From contig JAEWYE010000006.1 of NCBI GenBank assembly GCA_023458755.1, positions 1 through 57,328 of the forward strand: 57,328 nucleotides of DNA, given 5' to 3'. The notes beneath the pieces were generated by a model. It saw only the letters and a list, made by a program, of their open reading frames with translations, was not told the DNA's origin and did no database searches. The stretch comes from Bacillota bacterium (GTDB lineage: Bacteria > Bacillota > Clostridia > Oscillospirales > Acutalibacteraceae). Below are positions 7,867-15,720 of the stretch, one piece after another (position 1 is the first letter of the stretch; every line of letters starts with the position of its first letter). Made by a program: the position numbers and the translations under genes.

Positions 7867-7902
7867 CAACTGCAGGTAAGGTTAAAGAAAAGGTGTGTGA
7901 AA

Positions 7903-8277
7903 ATGAAAAAAGAGTATTCTAACTTCGGCGATTTCATTGCACAAAAGCGGGAAGAAAAAGAGATTACCTTAAGGAAAATGGCTGAACTGCTGGATATTTC
8001 AGCACCGTATTTAAGTGATGTTGAGAAAGACCGTCGTAATCCATTTGATATGGATAAGCTGGAAATAGTAGCAAATATCTTGATTCTAAGCGAAGAAGAA
8101 AAAGCAGTCATGCTTGATCTAGCCGGGAAAAAGAGAAACTCCGTTGCTCCCGACTTGCCGGAATACATTATGGAGCGAGACTATGTGAGTGCAGCGCTGC
8201 GGACCGCGCGTGATCTAGATGCAGGTGAAGATGAATGGCAGAAATTTATAGCGGATTTGAAAAAGAAGAAGAGGTAA
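7903..8277 (+). CDS. XRE-family helix-turn-helix regulator
   Basis: A 124-residue DNA-binding protein. The N-terminal HTH covers about residues 8-63 (FGDFIAQKREEKEITLRKMAELL, then ISAPYLSDVEKDRRNP). The C-terminal part is charged and ends in KKKKR. I chose ATG 7903, with AAAAGG 9-10 nt upstream; an in-frame GTG six bases earlier is possible. It is followed 7 nt later by a zinc-peptidase gene. XRE plus ImmA/IrrE pairs are typical switches of integrative elements, in which the peptidase cleaves or antagonises the repressor. It probably binds the palindromes flanking its own promoter. Confidence 0.82.
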   Translation: MKKEYSNFGDFIAQKREEKEITLRKMAELLDISAPYLSDVEKDRRNPFDMDKLEIVANILILSEEEKAVMLDLAGKKRNSVAPDLPEYIMERDYVSAALRTARDLDAGEDEWQKFIADLKKKKR

Positions 8278-8284
8278 CGGGACT

Positions 8285-9049
8285 ATGTATCATCCCAGAT
8301 TTCGTGTCAAGCGTAACGGAGTCCCCATTTTGAATAAGCAAGAGATAGATACAATCGGTGAGGAACTGATTCGTGACTTTTGTCCTAAGGCAATGGAAGT
8401 ACCTATGGAAATTGACATTGATAGCTTTGTTGAGCGCTATCTTGGCATGATTCAGGATTTCCATTACCTGTCGCATTGCGGCGTCTATCTTGGAATGACA
8501 GTATTTAATGATACGAACAAGATACCAGTATATAATCCAAGCAAACATTGTGCCGAGTATGCAAGCGCTAAGGCTAGAACGGTAATCATTGATTCGTCGC
8601 TGTTGGAAGAAGGACAAGAACATCGCTACCGTTTTACCATGGGCCATGAGAGCGGGCATGATATCTTTCATTCCAGATATTTTGGATATGACCCTCATCA
8701 GTTCTCGTTCTTTGATCGAAGCGAAACGCCAATGATTCAATGCCGAACCGATATACAGAGTGAAAACCGAAAGCCAGTGGAACAATGGACAGATAAAGAC
8801 CGAATGGAATGGCAAGCTAATCGGCTGTCTTCTGCTTTGCTTATGCCAAAAAGCATGGTGCTCAAGTTAATCACGAATTTACCATCTATGGGGAAACTGT
8901 TTCGTGATGCAACATATATTATGAAGGTTTCAAATACATTTAATGTTTCCAGCGAGGCAGCGAAGTATCGGTTGCTGGAACTTGGCATTATCCAGCGGGA
9001 ACGTTCTAACAGGACAATGCAAGTCTTTCTTGATATTGTAAAAGATTAA
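8285..9049 (+). CDS. ImmA/IrrE-family metallo-endopeptidase
   Basis: A 254-residue protein with the zinc-peptidase motif GHESGHDIFH (HExxH) at about residues 120-129, in the sequence context usual for ImmA/IrrE (TMGHESGHDIFHSRYF; later MEWQANRLSSALLMP, the conserved ExxANxxAxxLLMP-like segment). The C-terminal segment ANRLSSALLMPKSMVLKLI and the winged-helix-like end (FNVSSEAAKYRLLELGII) also fit the family. Four cysteines scattered in the middle are not arranged as a zinc ribbon. In ICEBs1-like elements ImmA cleaves the ImmR repressor on DNA damage; here the 7-nt spacing from the XRE gene suggests the same partnership. A strong terminator follows directly. Confidence 0.85.
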   Translation: MYHPRFRVKRNGVPILNKQEIDTIGEELIRDFCPKAMEVPMEIDIDSFVERYLGMIQDFHYLSHCGVYLGMTVFNDTNKIPVYNPSKHCAEYASAKARTVIIDSSLLEEGQEHRYRFTMGHESGHDIFHSRYFGYDPHQFSFFDRSETPMIQCRTDIQSENRKPVEQWTDKDRMEWQANRLSSALLMPKSMVLKLITNLPSMGKLFRDATYIMKVSNTFNVSSEAAKYRLLELGIIQRERSNRTMQVFLDIVKD

Positions 9050-9080
9050 ATCAGCGTTACCATTACGCTGATTTTTTTTG
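9049..9080 (+). terminator. Intrinsic terminator after the ImmA-like gene
   Basis: The perfect 9-bp stem AATCAGCGT/ACGCTGATT has a 7-nt loop and is followed by a run of T residues at 9072-9079. It starts at the stop codon of the peptidase gene. Confidence 0.85.
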
Positions 9081-9130
9081 GTAAACATTGTAAGCAAATT
9101 AGCTAACATAAAAATCTTGGAGGATAGAGA

Positions 9131-9307
9131 ATGGAAAAGCATATCATTTGTCCGCGATGCGGAAGACGGCTTGTGGATACGCATGTGACTAATGAGACAG
9201 AAGCAAAAATTTTAACACCTAATCTTGACTGGCTGCCGGATTTCTATCTTAAATGCTGGAAATGCAGTTCAAAAGTTGGAATTAAAGTAATCAATAAAAA
9301 ATTATAA
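9131..9307 (+). CDS. Small zinc-ribbon protein
   Basis: A 58-residue protein with GGAGG 7 nt before the ATG. It has two CxxC pairs, ICPRCG at residues 6-11 and KCWKCS near residues 42-47, so a one-zinc ribbon is likely. Its layout resembles the cysteine-rich KTR-type small proteins often found in conjugative elements of Firmicutes (CPxC, a variable middle, then a second pair followed by basic residues). No function is known. It lies between two terminators and is likely expressed from its own promoter or by read-through. Confidence 0.6.
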   Translation: MEKHIICPRCGRRLVDTHVTNETEAKILTPNLDWLPDFYLKCWKCSSKVGIKVINKKL

Positions 9308-9344
9308 TACTTAGTACAGAGCACCCATCGACATATGGAATGAG

Positions 9345-9392
9345 GAGCCTGACAAGTAGCTTTTAAAGCTATGTGTCAGGCTCTTTTTTTTG
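9345..9392. terminator. Strong hairpin between convergent genes
   Basis: GAGCCTGACA (9345-9354) pairs with TGTCAGGCTC (9374-9383), with an inner TAGC/GCTA extension, and is followed by eight T residues. It terminates the plus-strand zinc-ribbon transcript. The minus-strand recombinase reading frame ends inside it, so it may act in both directions. Confidence 0.85.
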
Positions 9393-10875
9393 CTTTATTG
9401 CTGCTTGAACGGCTCCTTGTTAAACTGAAAGGAGGGTAATAGTTCGCATTTGAAACCTTAGATATCATTACAGCGTTTCGATTATTCTTATCAGCAGGGC
9501 GAATTGCAAATTTTCTTTCAATGGGATTAACAAGCAATTCTATATAATTCTTTTCGCCAAACTTTCGTACACACTCCATACTAAACTTGATTTTCTTGTC
9601 TCCAAAAGTCACGGTCGGTCGACGACCGGAATCAAAAAATTCAGAGCGGGTGATTTCAAACCCACGCAAGTCGAAATCTCCGGCTCCCACTTCAAGTTGG
9701 TACTCTTCTTCCGTTTCGATAAGGGCAGACTCTTGCTGGGTATCAAGTATGGGATAAACGCTTTTGGCAGCCCCAAAGTATTCGGCCTCTTTAAATCCCG
9801 CCCACCGGGGATTTATAGTTACAAAACCTTTTAAGATACCACTGTCAATAACCCGAAGCTCCGGTAAAATGGACTTGTTTCCAAACTTAGCATTATCAAG
9901 CATTCGTTGAACGGCGATGAAATCGTCTCTCGTTATGATCGCTCTATGATGATTGAAATATCTGCTCTGTGGCCGCTCTCCGAAATTTTTCTTGGCGAGA
10001 TGATCCCTGTAGTTTGGTGTATAAGTTTTCCGGGTATACACGTCGCCACAGTGCCGTTCATTCCTTAAAATTTGAACGATACTGCCTGCTGTCCAATTGA
10101 TATTTCCAAGATAAGAACGACGTCCGAGATCAATAAGTGTATCCGCAATCTGCCCGGTAGAATACCCGTAAAGATACATATAAAAAGCAAGCTTTACGGT
10201 GGGGGCCTCCTCCGGGTTGATTTCTAATTCGCCATTAGAATCATGAATGTACCCTAAGAGCTTAGGAGTTAGGGGAATACCGTTGTCCAATCTCATGCGA
10301 AGAGAGGTTTCCATGCTTCGGCTTCTTGTATGTGATTCTTCCTCTGCCATAGTAGCCAGAAAAGTCAGAGCCATCTGAGAGTCTTCCTTTAGTGAGAAGA
10401 TTCTTTCGGATTCAAAGAAAACACCGACCGGGGGTTTCAACGCTGCCAAATCCCGTACAATGCCGATACAGTCGGCAACATTACGGGCAAACCGAGATAC
10501 ATTCTTGCAGATGATTATATCAACCTTTCCGACCTTGCATTCGGCAATCATGCGGTTGAACTCATCCCTGTGTTTGAGTGAAGTGCCGCTTATTCCCTCA
10601 TCGGCATAAATTTTTACAAGTGTCCAGTTGGGGTGATGCAAGACGAAATCCTCATAGTATTTCTTCTGTAACTCATAGGAAGTTGTCTGCTTCACATCAT
10701 CTGTGGAAACACGAACATAGATACCCACACGCTGATTGATATCGTTGTCGTAGTAATCCGTCTGTTTCTTTTCAGGAACATACTCATAATTATCAGGATC
10801 AATAGTAGCCTGCATTCGCTTACGGGTCTTTTCAATATCCCGCTGCTTTTGCAATCGTTTCTGTTCATCAATCAT
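9376..10875 (-). CDS. Large serine recombinase
   Basis: A 499-residue site-specific recombinase of the large serine (resolvase/invertase) family. The catalytic domain starts at about residue 48 with GIYVRVSTDD (nucleophile Ser) and contains ICKNVSRFARN with the active-site arginines. It is followed by the TMAEEESHTRSRSMETSLRMR linker helix, then the recombinase domain (KLLGYIHDSNGELEINPEEAPTVKLAFYMYLYG; ILRNERHCGDVYTRKTY) and a basic tail rich in Ser/Arg/Lys. Family members integrate and excise phages and conjugative transposons. Its ATG overlaps the end of the upstream paralogue by 8 nt, so the two are co-translated. It probably served the element carrying the XRE/ImmA pair; no attachment core could be recognised. 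Confidence 0.9.
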   Translation of the reverse strand: MIDEQKRLQKQRDIEKTRKRMQATIDPDNYEYVPEKKQTDYYDNDINQRVGIYVRVSTDDVKQTTSYELQKKYYEDFVLHHPNWTLVKIYADEGISGTSLKHRDEFNRMIAECKVGKVDIIICKNVSRFARNVADCIGIVRDLAALKPPVGVFFESERIFSLKEDSQMALTFLATMAEEESHTRSRSMETSLRMRLDNGIPLTPKLLGYIHDSNGELEINPEEAPTVKLAFYMYLYGYSTGQIADTLIDLGRRSYLGNINWTAGSIVQILRNERHCGDVYTRKTYTPNYRDHLAKKNFGERPQSRYFNHHRAIITRDDFIAVQRMLDNAKFGNKSILPELRVIDSGILKGFVTINPRWAGFKEAEYFGAAKSVYPILDTQQESALIETEEEYQLEVGAGDFDLRGFEITRSEFFDSGRRPTVTFGDKKIKFSMECVRKFGEKNYIELLVNPIERKFAIRPADKNNRNAVMISKVSNANYYPPFSLTRSRSSSNKAKKRA

Positions 10876-11476
10876 GCAGGATACCCCTCACTTTGTTTTC
10901 ATCATCGGGAAGTGCCTGCAAATCAGGAGAAGGCAGGAAATAGGTGTCTCTTAAATCCTCCCGGTAATAGGAAGCGAGGGTAAAAATATCTTCGGAGATA
11001 AAATAGATACCGATGGGATGATTTTGAGCGGCAAGCAAACGAGCGCAGAGAGTTATCTCGGGTATCCTTTTTGATACATTAGAAACCTTCTGCGTGATAA
11101 TCAAATCGACCTTTCCGTCAAAGCAGTCATTTAGCAAACGGCTCAATTCGGGGGATGATTCCATATTGGGCGTCGAGGAACCTTCATCAATATAAAAGTC
11201 TACCAGCGTCCAATTCGGGCAAAGATCAACTGTGTCAGTAAACTGCTTTTTGTGATATGAAAGATAATCTTCATATTTCGTTTGATTGAAATAGCGAATA
11301 TAGATTCCCACTTTATATGGTATCTCGGTACTTGGCCTTTCGTGACGAATACGTTGCAACCACTCTTTATGTTCTGCAATCTTTCTTGATTGCTCGGAAT
11401 CTTCGCCAAAAATTATAGCGAATTGTGGCGTTTCTGCAATCTCGTTCATCTTATTATATAATTCAACTTCAGTCAT
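10868..11476 (-). CDS. Catalytically dead serine-recombinase paralogue
   Basis: A 202-residue protein that aligns with the catalytic domain of the recombinase encoded right after it: KVGIYIRYFNQTKYEDYL against RVGIYVRVSTDD, CPNWTLVDFYIDEGSS against HPNWTLVKIYADEGIS, and GKVDLIITQKVSNVSK against GKVDIIICKNVSRFAR. The nucleophilic Ser has become Phe and the SRFAR arginine motif is degraded to SNVSK, so it cannot cut DNA. The recombinase and DNA-binding C-terminal parts are missing. The frame is nevertheless intact and the 8-nt overlap with the active enzyme is preserved, which suggests a retained partner or directionality role rather than simple decay. I chose ATG 11476; an in-frame TTG 15 nt earlier is possible. 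Confidence 0.75.
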   Translation of the reverse strand: MTEVELYNKMNEIAETPQFAIIFGEDSEQSRKIAEHKEWLQRIRHERPSTEIPYKVGIYIRYFNQTKYEDYLSYHKKQFTDTVDLCPNWTLVDFYIDEGSSTPNMESSPELSRLLNDCFDGKVDLIITQKVSNVSKRIPEITLCARLLAAQNHPIGIYFISEDIFTLASYYREDLRDTYFLPSPDLQALPDDENKVRGILHD

Positions 11477-11539
11477 TGCGATTGCCCCCAAAATAAAATA
11501 GTCTCCAGAATATTTTATCTTTATTTAGCGATAAAAGGA

Positions 11540-11575
11540 ATAAACCACGGGTCAAGTGTTTGACTCGTGGTTTAT
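11540..11575. promoter_or_regulatory. Long inverted repeat between divergent recombinase and XRE genes
   Basis: AAACCACG and CGTGGTTT flank an inner GTCAA/TTGAC pairing, giving an almost perfect palindrome of about 34 bases centred near 11557. It lies between the minus-strand recombinase operon and the plus-strand XRE gene, and TATAATAC follows at 11573. It could be a shared operator or an RNA hairpin. Confidence 0.5.
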
Positions 11576-11655
11576 AATACGCGAAATAAATAACAGGTCT
11601 GTAAGAGACTATTGAACATAATGATACCGATAAAATTATTTTGGAGGTATCAACT

Positions 11656-12012
11656 ATGGCACTCAATTACATCTCAATTGGACAAAAGATTAAAGCAATC
11701 AGAAAAAGAAAAGGTCTCTCTCAGCTTACACTCTCTCAACTAATTGGCCGATCTCCAACCTATGTCAGCTACATTGAAGGTGGAATCAAAAGCATGAGTT
11801 TGGACACCTTTATTCTCCTCGTGAATGCTTTAAATACTACAGCAGATGAACTTTTAATGGATAATCTTAATAATACAATAAAAGTTTCCAACCATGAATT
11901 TGCCGCACTTCTTTCAGATTGCAGCGACTATGAAAGAAGAATTTTGCTTGATGTAACTATGGCAATAAAGAAGTCTATTCGCGAGAATAGGAATTACATT
12001 CGTACCCGTTGA
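11656..12012 (+). CDS. XRE-family helix-turn-helix regulator
   Basis: A 118-residue regulator. The HTH covers about residues 8-62 (IGQKIKAIRKRKGLSQLTLSQLIG, then SPTYVSYIEGGIKSMSLDTFILLVNALN). The C-terminal half (NHEFAALLSDCSDYERRILLDVTMAIKKSIREN) is helical and likely dimerises. I chose ATG 11656 with GGAGGT 8 nt upstream rather than the in-frame TTG at 11641, which lies in the ribosome site. It is divergent from the two-gene recombinase operon and is probably the local repressor of it, acting at the inverted repeat between them. Confidence 0.85.
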   Translation: MALNYISIGQKIKAIRKRKGLSQLTLSQLIGRSPTYVSYIEGGIKSMSLDTFILLVNALNTTADELLMDNLNNTIKVSNHEFAALLSDCSDYERRILLDVTMAIKKSIRENRNYIRTR

Positions 12013-12391
12013 TAATTATTAGGGACAATCTACCGGAAGTCAACGAGTAGACCTCTGGCTTATGGATGCGAAATTCTCAAACTGCATCGCTTTCATAAAA
12101 GTGAATTTTCACAAAAACGATTGCATTTTCAGCAAAATCATTTACTTTATTTGCTTATTATAATTAACCAAATAAAGTCGGTGCTAATGTTCAAAAGTGA
12201 AGCAAAGATAATATCATTATTTTAACTCGTGTCCTTTGCCGCAAAGGTAGCGCGTTTTTAGCCTGCTCAATTGAGCGTAGTTGACGCTGTCCATTACAGA
12301 TTTTACCCAGATTGCCGCTTATGGTGCTTTCCCTTTTGGTGCGTTACGTCACTGGCGAACACAAGTGGATTTATTTTTGCTTTGAATCCTT
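12013..12391. other. Gene-free stretch with an inverted repeat
   Basis: No credible gene is visible on either strand. A 10-bp inverted repeat ACTTTATTTG/CAAATAAAGT (12144-12153 and 12169-12178, 15-nt loop) may be a weak bidirectional terminator. The rest may be eroded element DNA at the right edge of the recombinase island. Confidence 0.4.
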
Positions 12392-13408
12392 TTACAAGCC
12401 AATATACTCAGAATAAGCAGATTTCGCGGCATTTTCATCCTTAACCTTATTCATAATAGCCCGACCATCCGGAAAAAGATTAAATTCTACCTTGCTGTCA
12501 GAAAATTGCAGCATAAATTTATTATATCGAACAATTCCTACCTTCTTGAGCCTTTGAGCAAGCTGTTCGAAATCAACAGTTGCTGCTGCTCCCGGTACGA
12601 CCTGCACCGAATCTCTGCCGCATAGGCTGGTTGTATAGGAGCTCGAAAGGCGTCCTAGCAATTCGTACTCATGCCGTCCACACACTGGGCAATTTGGATT
12701 TTTCTCTATCGCAATTTCGTCAAATTGATTATTCCAAATATCAATAGCTAAAAAGCTTTTCCTAACACTAGTTGATCCAATAAGAATTTTAAGAGCTTCA
12801 GTAGAAGCAATTGAAGCAACAATTCCGGTAATACCATTTAAAACACCTGTTGTGCTGCAGGTAGGGCCGCTGCCTGCTGGTAATACTTGTGGAAAGAGAC
12901 AGCGCAGACATGGTGTTTCGCTTGGCAGAATATTCATTGTCATTCCAGCTCCGATAAGGGCTCCTGCATAAATCCATGACCGATTCTGCTTCACACATGC
13001 TTCGTTGATCAGATAGCGAACCTCCAGGTTGTCCGATCCGTCAAGTACAAGGTCAACATCTGAGATCAGTGCTTCAACATTGGAAGAGTTTACGTCTATA
13101 GAGACGGGCTCCAGCACTATTTCAGAGTTTACTTTTTTCAAATGTTCGCAAGCCGCAACTGCTTTTGGCGTTCGCTGTTGAGCGTCCTCTTCTGTATAGA
13201 GCGTTTGACGTTGAAGATTACTGAGCTCCACATAGTCTCGGTCAACCAGCCGCAAAAATCCGACACCTGCCCGACAGAGGTTATTTGCAATGACAGTTCC
13301 GGTTGCACCCACGCCAATAACAACTACTCTCGAATTCAGTAATTTTTTCTGGCCTTCTACACCAACTCCGCTGAATACCGTTTGGCGCGAATATCGCTGC
13401 ATATTCAT
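12392..13408 (-). CDS. ThiF/MoeB-family adenylyltransferase (E1-like)
   Basis: A 338-residue E1-like enzyme resembling Bacillus ThiF/MoeB. The family adenylates the C-terminal glycine of a small sulfur-carrier protein (ThiS, MoaD). Visible motifs are RYSRQTVFSGVGVEGQ, the nucleotide loop VVVIGVGATGT, DRDYVELSNLQRQ, DLVLDGSDNLEVR, and two zinc Cys pairs, PCLRCLF and NCPVCGR. A C-terminal region of about 80 residues beginning CGRDSVQVVPG, as in the longer Bacillus-type ThiF proteins, follows. The start overlaps the stop of the cysteine desulfurase gene (ATGA). The desulfurase would supply the sulfur, but no carrier protein is encoded nearby. Confidence 0.85.
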   Translation of the reverse strand: MNMQRYSRQTVFSGVGVEGQKKLLNSRVVVIGVGATGTVIANNLCRAGVGFLRLVDRDYVELSNLQRQTLYTEEDAQQRTPKAVAACEHLKKVNSEIVLEPVSIDVNSSNVEALISDVDLVLDGSDNLEVRYLINEACVKQNRSWIYAGALIGAGMTMNILPSETPCLRCLFPQVLPAGSGPTCSTTGVLNGITGIVASIASTEALKILIGSTSVRKSFLAIDIWNNQFDEIAIEKNPNCPVCGRHEYELLGRLSSSYTTSLCGRDSVQVVPGAAATVDFEQLAQRLKKVGIVRYNKFMLQFSDSKVEFNLFPDGRAIMNKVKDENAAKSAYSEYIGL

Positions 13409-14559
13409 CCTTTTAATTCACCCTCTTCCGCAATAGCGCGCAGTGCCTCAAGGCAGAAATTGATTTCTTCTTCTGTATTAAATGCGCCGATACTCAAACG
13501 CACAGTGCCGCCTGTTTCAAGAGTACCAAGCGTCCGGTGTGTATCAGGTGCACAGTGAAGGCCGGCGCGTACGGCAATATCAAATACATTATCAAAAATA
13601 ATCGCGGCTTGAGCGGGTTCCACTCCGTTAATTAAAAGAGAAACCACACCTGTTCGCAATTTCCCGGGCGGAGGGCCAAAGACAGTAATTCCTGATATTT
13701 GAGAGATTCCGTCAAGCAACTTGTTTGTAAGAGATGCTTCTTTTTCCTGCAATGTTTCCACACCTTGCTCAAGCAGGAACCGTACTCCTGCAGCCAGCCC
13801 GGCAATGCCGGATGTATTCAGTGTTCCACTCTCATATCGATCCGGCATTTTCTCTGGCTGTAAGAGTAACTCAGAAAAGCTGCCGGTTCCACCTTCACGA
13901 ATCGGTTTAAGTGATAAACCTTCCCTTATGAATAATCCGCCCGTACCCACTGGACCCAAAAGTGATTTATGTCCCGGAAAAGCGAGCAAATCAATTTTCA
14001 TTTTTGTTACATCAATTGGAATCACTCCGGCGGATTGAGCCGCATCAACAAGAAAAAGAATTCCGTTATCATGACAGAGCTTACCGATTTCTTCAATAGG
14101 GTTTACCGTTCCCGTGACATTGGAAACATGGCTGAACACCATGAGCTTCGTATTTTCTTTGATTGCTGCTCTCACATCCTGTATGTCTACGCCCGAAATG
14201 GGGGATGACGCTACTTTGGTCACTTCTACTCCATTTGACTTGAACGTTTCAAGTGGGCGCACAACAGAATTGTGTTCCATTGAACTTGTGATGACGTGGT
14301 CACCTTTTTCAAGTATGCCTTTGATTGCAAGGTTGAGCGCGTCTGTTGTATTCAGCGTAAAAACGATGGACTCTGGATTTGAAACAGCAAAAAGCCGGGC
14401 AAGTAAAATTCGAGCTTCTTCAACCGTCCTGCCAGCGGCCATGGACAATTTATGGCCCGACCGGCCGGAATTTCCCCCTCGCCGCAATGCCTCGTCAGAT
14501 GCCCGATATACTTCTTCTGGTTTTGGCCATGAAGTAGCTGCATTATCAAGATAGATCAT
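13405..14559 (-). CDS. Cysteine desulfurase (class V aminotransferase, SufS/NifS-like)
   Basis: A 384-residue PLP enzyme. MIYLDNAATSWPKPE opens the protein as in the cysteine desulfurase / selenocysteine lyase group. SSMEHNSVVRP, DAAQSAGVIPIDV and the PLP lysine motif AFPGHKSLLGPVG (Lys in HK) are present. The C-terminal active-site loop is RAGLHCAPDTHRTLGT, with the sulfur-accepting Cys. Length and the early GHKSLLG pattern fit the clade that partners with ThiF/MoeB-type enzymes rather than the IscS housekeeping type. ATG 14559 has AAAGG about 12 nt upstream. The gene is the first of a two-gene minus-strand operon. Confidence 0.88.
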   Translation of the reverse strand: MIYLDNAATSWPKPEEVYRASDEALRRGGNSGRSGHKLSMAAGRTVEEARILLARLFAVSNPESIVFTLNTTDALNLAIKGILEKGDHVITSSMEHNSVVRPLETFKSNGVEVTKVASSPISGVDIQDVRAAIKENTKLMVFSHVSNVTGTVNPIEEIGKLCHDNGILFLVDAAQSAGVIPIDVTKMKIDLLAFPGHKSLLGPVGTGGLFIREGLSLKPIREGGTGSFSELLLQPEKMPDRYESGTLNTSGIAGLAAGVRFLLEQGVETLQEKEASLTNKLLDGISQISGITVFGPPPGKLRTGVVSLLINGVEPAQAAIIFDNVFDIAVRAGLHCAPDTHRTLGTLETGGTVRLSIGAFNTEEEINFCLEALRAIAEEGELKG

Positions 14560-14805
14560 GCTTTTTCAACCTTTCTTTTATCCGATTTGGTTCTGATTAC
14601 TAATGGTATTTTGTTATGATCTGTCTGTGCTTTAGCCTAATGTCGTTTTATCAAGAATCCTATATCATTCTATTCCTATTTTGATACTATGAAATAGATA
14701 TGTCAAGATGAATGTGTCTGTAAAATTATGCCACGATAATGGCTTGATCACTAAAAGCGTTTCGGCACTGTGCTCTGTTATTCAAAGTGGCAATTAAATC
14801 ACAAT

Positions 14806-14862
14806 TTTGAAACTTTTCACTAATTTGAAACTTTCACTCAATAAAATGAAACTTTTATAAGG
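14806..14862. repeat. Three near-tandem 18-base repeats
   Basis: TTTGAAACTTTTCACTAA (14806-14823), TTTGAAACTTTCACTCAA (14824-14841) and AATGAAACTTTTATAAGG (14845-14862) are three copies sharing TGAAACTTT. Multiple short repeats of this kind are found at the ends of IS21-type insertion sequences as transposase-binding sites, so this may be a solo IS end. Confidence 0.5.
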
Positions 14863-14902
14863 AATCGTTCAATTGTATCAAACTTTGGTTTACTAGGCAC
14901 AT

Positions 14903-14943
14903 AGAGAACCAATGATTGATACAATCGTTGGTTCTCTTTTTTT
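14903..14943. terminator. Intrinsic terminator hairpin
   Basis: AGAGAACCAA (14903-14912) pairs with TTGGTTCTCT (14928-14937), with an inner GATT/AATC pairing, and seven T residues follow. No intact gene lies immediately upstream on the plus strand, so it may belong to a lost gene. Confidence 0.75.
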
Positions 14944-15505
14944 GCCCTAAATACAGAAAAGTCCAGTATTACTGGACTTTTCAAACTCTTGAATTTTTGT
15001 CGTCTGGTATTTTGTCGGGCGGCTTTTCCTTTTTTTGTATGGTCTGTAGTGTCGCTATAAAAAATTGTTTACGTGATATAACAAAAGGTAAGGGATATTC
15101 TTTGGATGAATTGACAGATTGTCCCTGTCCTTCGCAATATCTGCCGAAATAAATGGAATTCGTAAAGGAGTTTGTATATACGAATTGAAGTATAGCAATA
15201 AAATTTCAACCTACAAGCAGATGTTTGTTTGATGTTTATTGGCATAAGAAGTGGCTATAAATCGCCTGAGATTACCGTAAGTGCAAGTGATAAATACTCG
15301 CAATAACCCGAGATTATCAGTGATTACAATAAATTACTTAAAAGTTAAATCTTTCCTCATAACCCGAAGTGCTTTAATATAACACATAGTAATCGGTAAC
15401 TTAAAATTAATATTCGGAAGGTAAAGAGGGAATATAAATTTGCAATTCCTAATAGTTTTTATAGCGCTTATTTAACATATTGTTACATATTGTCTATAAT
15501 AATCA

Positions 15506-15556
15506 TTGACATGTAAAGAATTTCCATTTATAATCTGATTAAGTTATCGTTTAGCT
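15506..15556 (+). promoter_or_regulatory. Mannanase promoter with LacI-type operator
   Basis: TTGACA (15506-15511) and TATAAT (15529-15534) have a 17-nt spacer, a consensus sigma-A promoter. The 16-base element AAGTTATCGTTTAGCT at 15541-15556 sits on the expected transcription start. The same 16 bases occur inverted at 23459-23474, at the equivalent place of the solute-binding-protein promoter. The local LacI-family regulator is the natural candidate binder. Confidence 0.75.
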
Positions 15557-15720
15557 AAATAACAGCAAAAGTGAAAGACCGCACCATAGAAAGGTGTGTA
15601 CTTTACCTTAATACAGCATAAGGTGAGGACACATCTGCTTAAATGAGCGAACAACAGTAATTTTGGGAATCCTTAGTTATATAAAAAATTACAAGTGGTG
15701 AAATTTAGGGAGGAAACAAG
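15557..15720 (+). other. Structured 5' leader of the mannanase mRNA
   Basis: About 165 nt of untranslated leader holds short hairpins, including GCACC/GGTGTG (about 15581-15599) and ACCTTA/TAAGGT (about 15605-15624), before the AGGGAGGAAAC ribosome site. I do not recognise a known riboswitch class. Confidence 0.4.

Larger units (their letters stand above)
14560..15505. other. Long gene-free region with hairpins and an IS-like end
   Basis: No gene is supported. A 78-codon frame at 14916-15152 lacks a ribosome site and begins inside a terminator hairpin. The region holds three 18-base direct repeats (14806-14862), a terminator hairpin (14903-14943) and a perfect palindrome AAAAGTCCAGT/ACTGGACTTTT (14957-14981). 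It is otherwise AT-rich and probably contains mobile-element scars. Confidence 0.5.

Noticed and set aside
12232..12391. Minus-strand fragment downstream of the ThiF-like gene as a coding remnant
   Set aside because: All frames are short or interrupted and no family motif is recognisable.
14806..14862. Repeat cluster as a CRISPR array
   Set aside because: The three units are adjacent without spacers of constant length and no cas gene is present.
14916..15152. 78-codon plus-strand reading frame
   Set aside because: It begins inside a terminator hairpin, has no ribosome site, contains a long palindrome, and reads as low-similarity hydrophobic sequence.
15557..15720. Possible riboswitch in the mannanase leader
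   Set aside because: Small hairpins are present, but I could not match a known aptamer core such as GEMM, SAM, TPP or cobalamin. Kept only as a structured leader.
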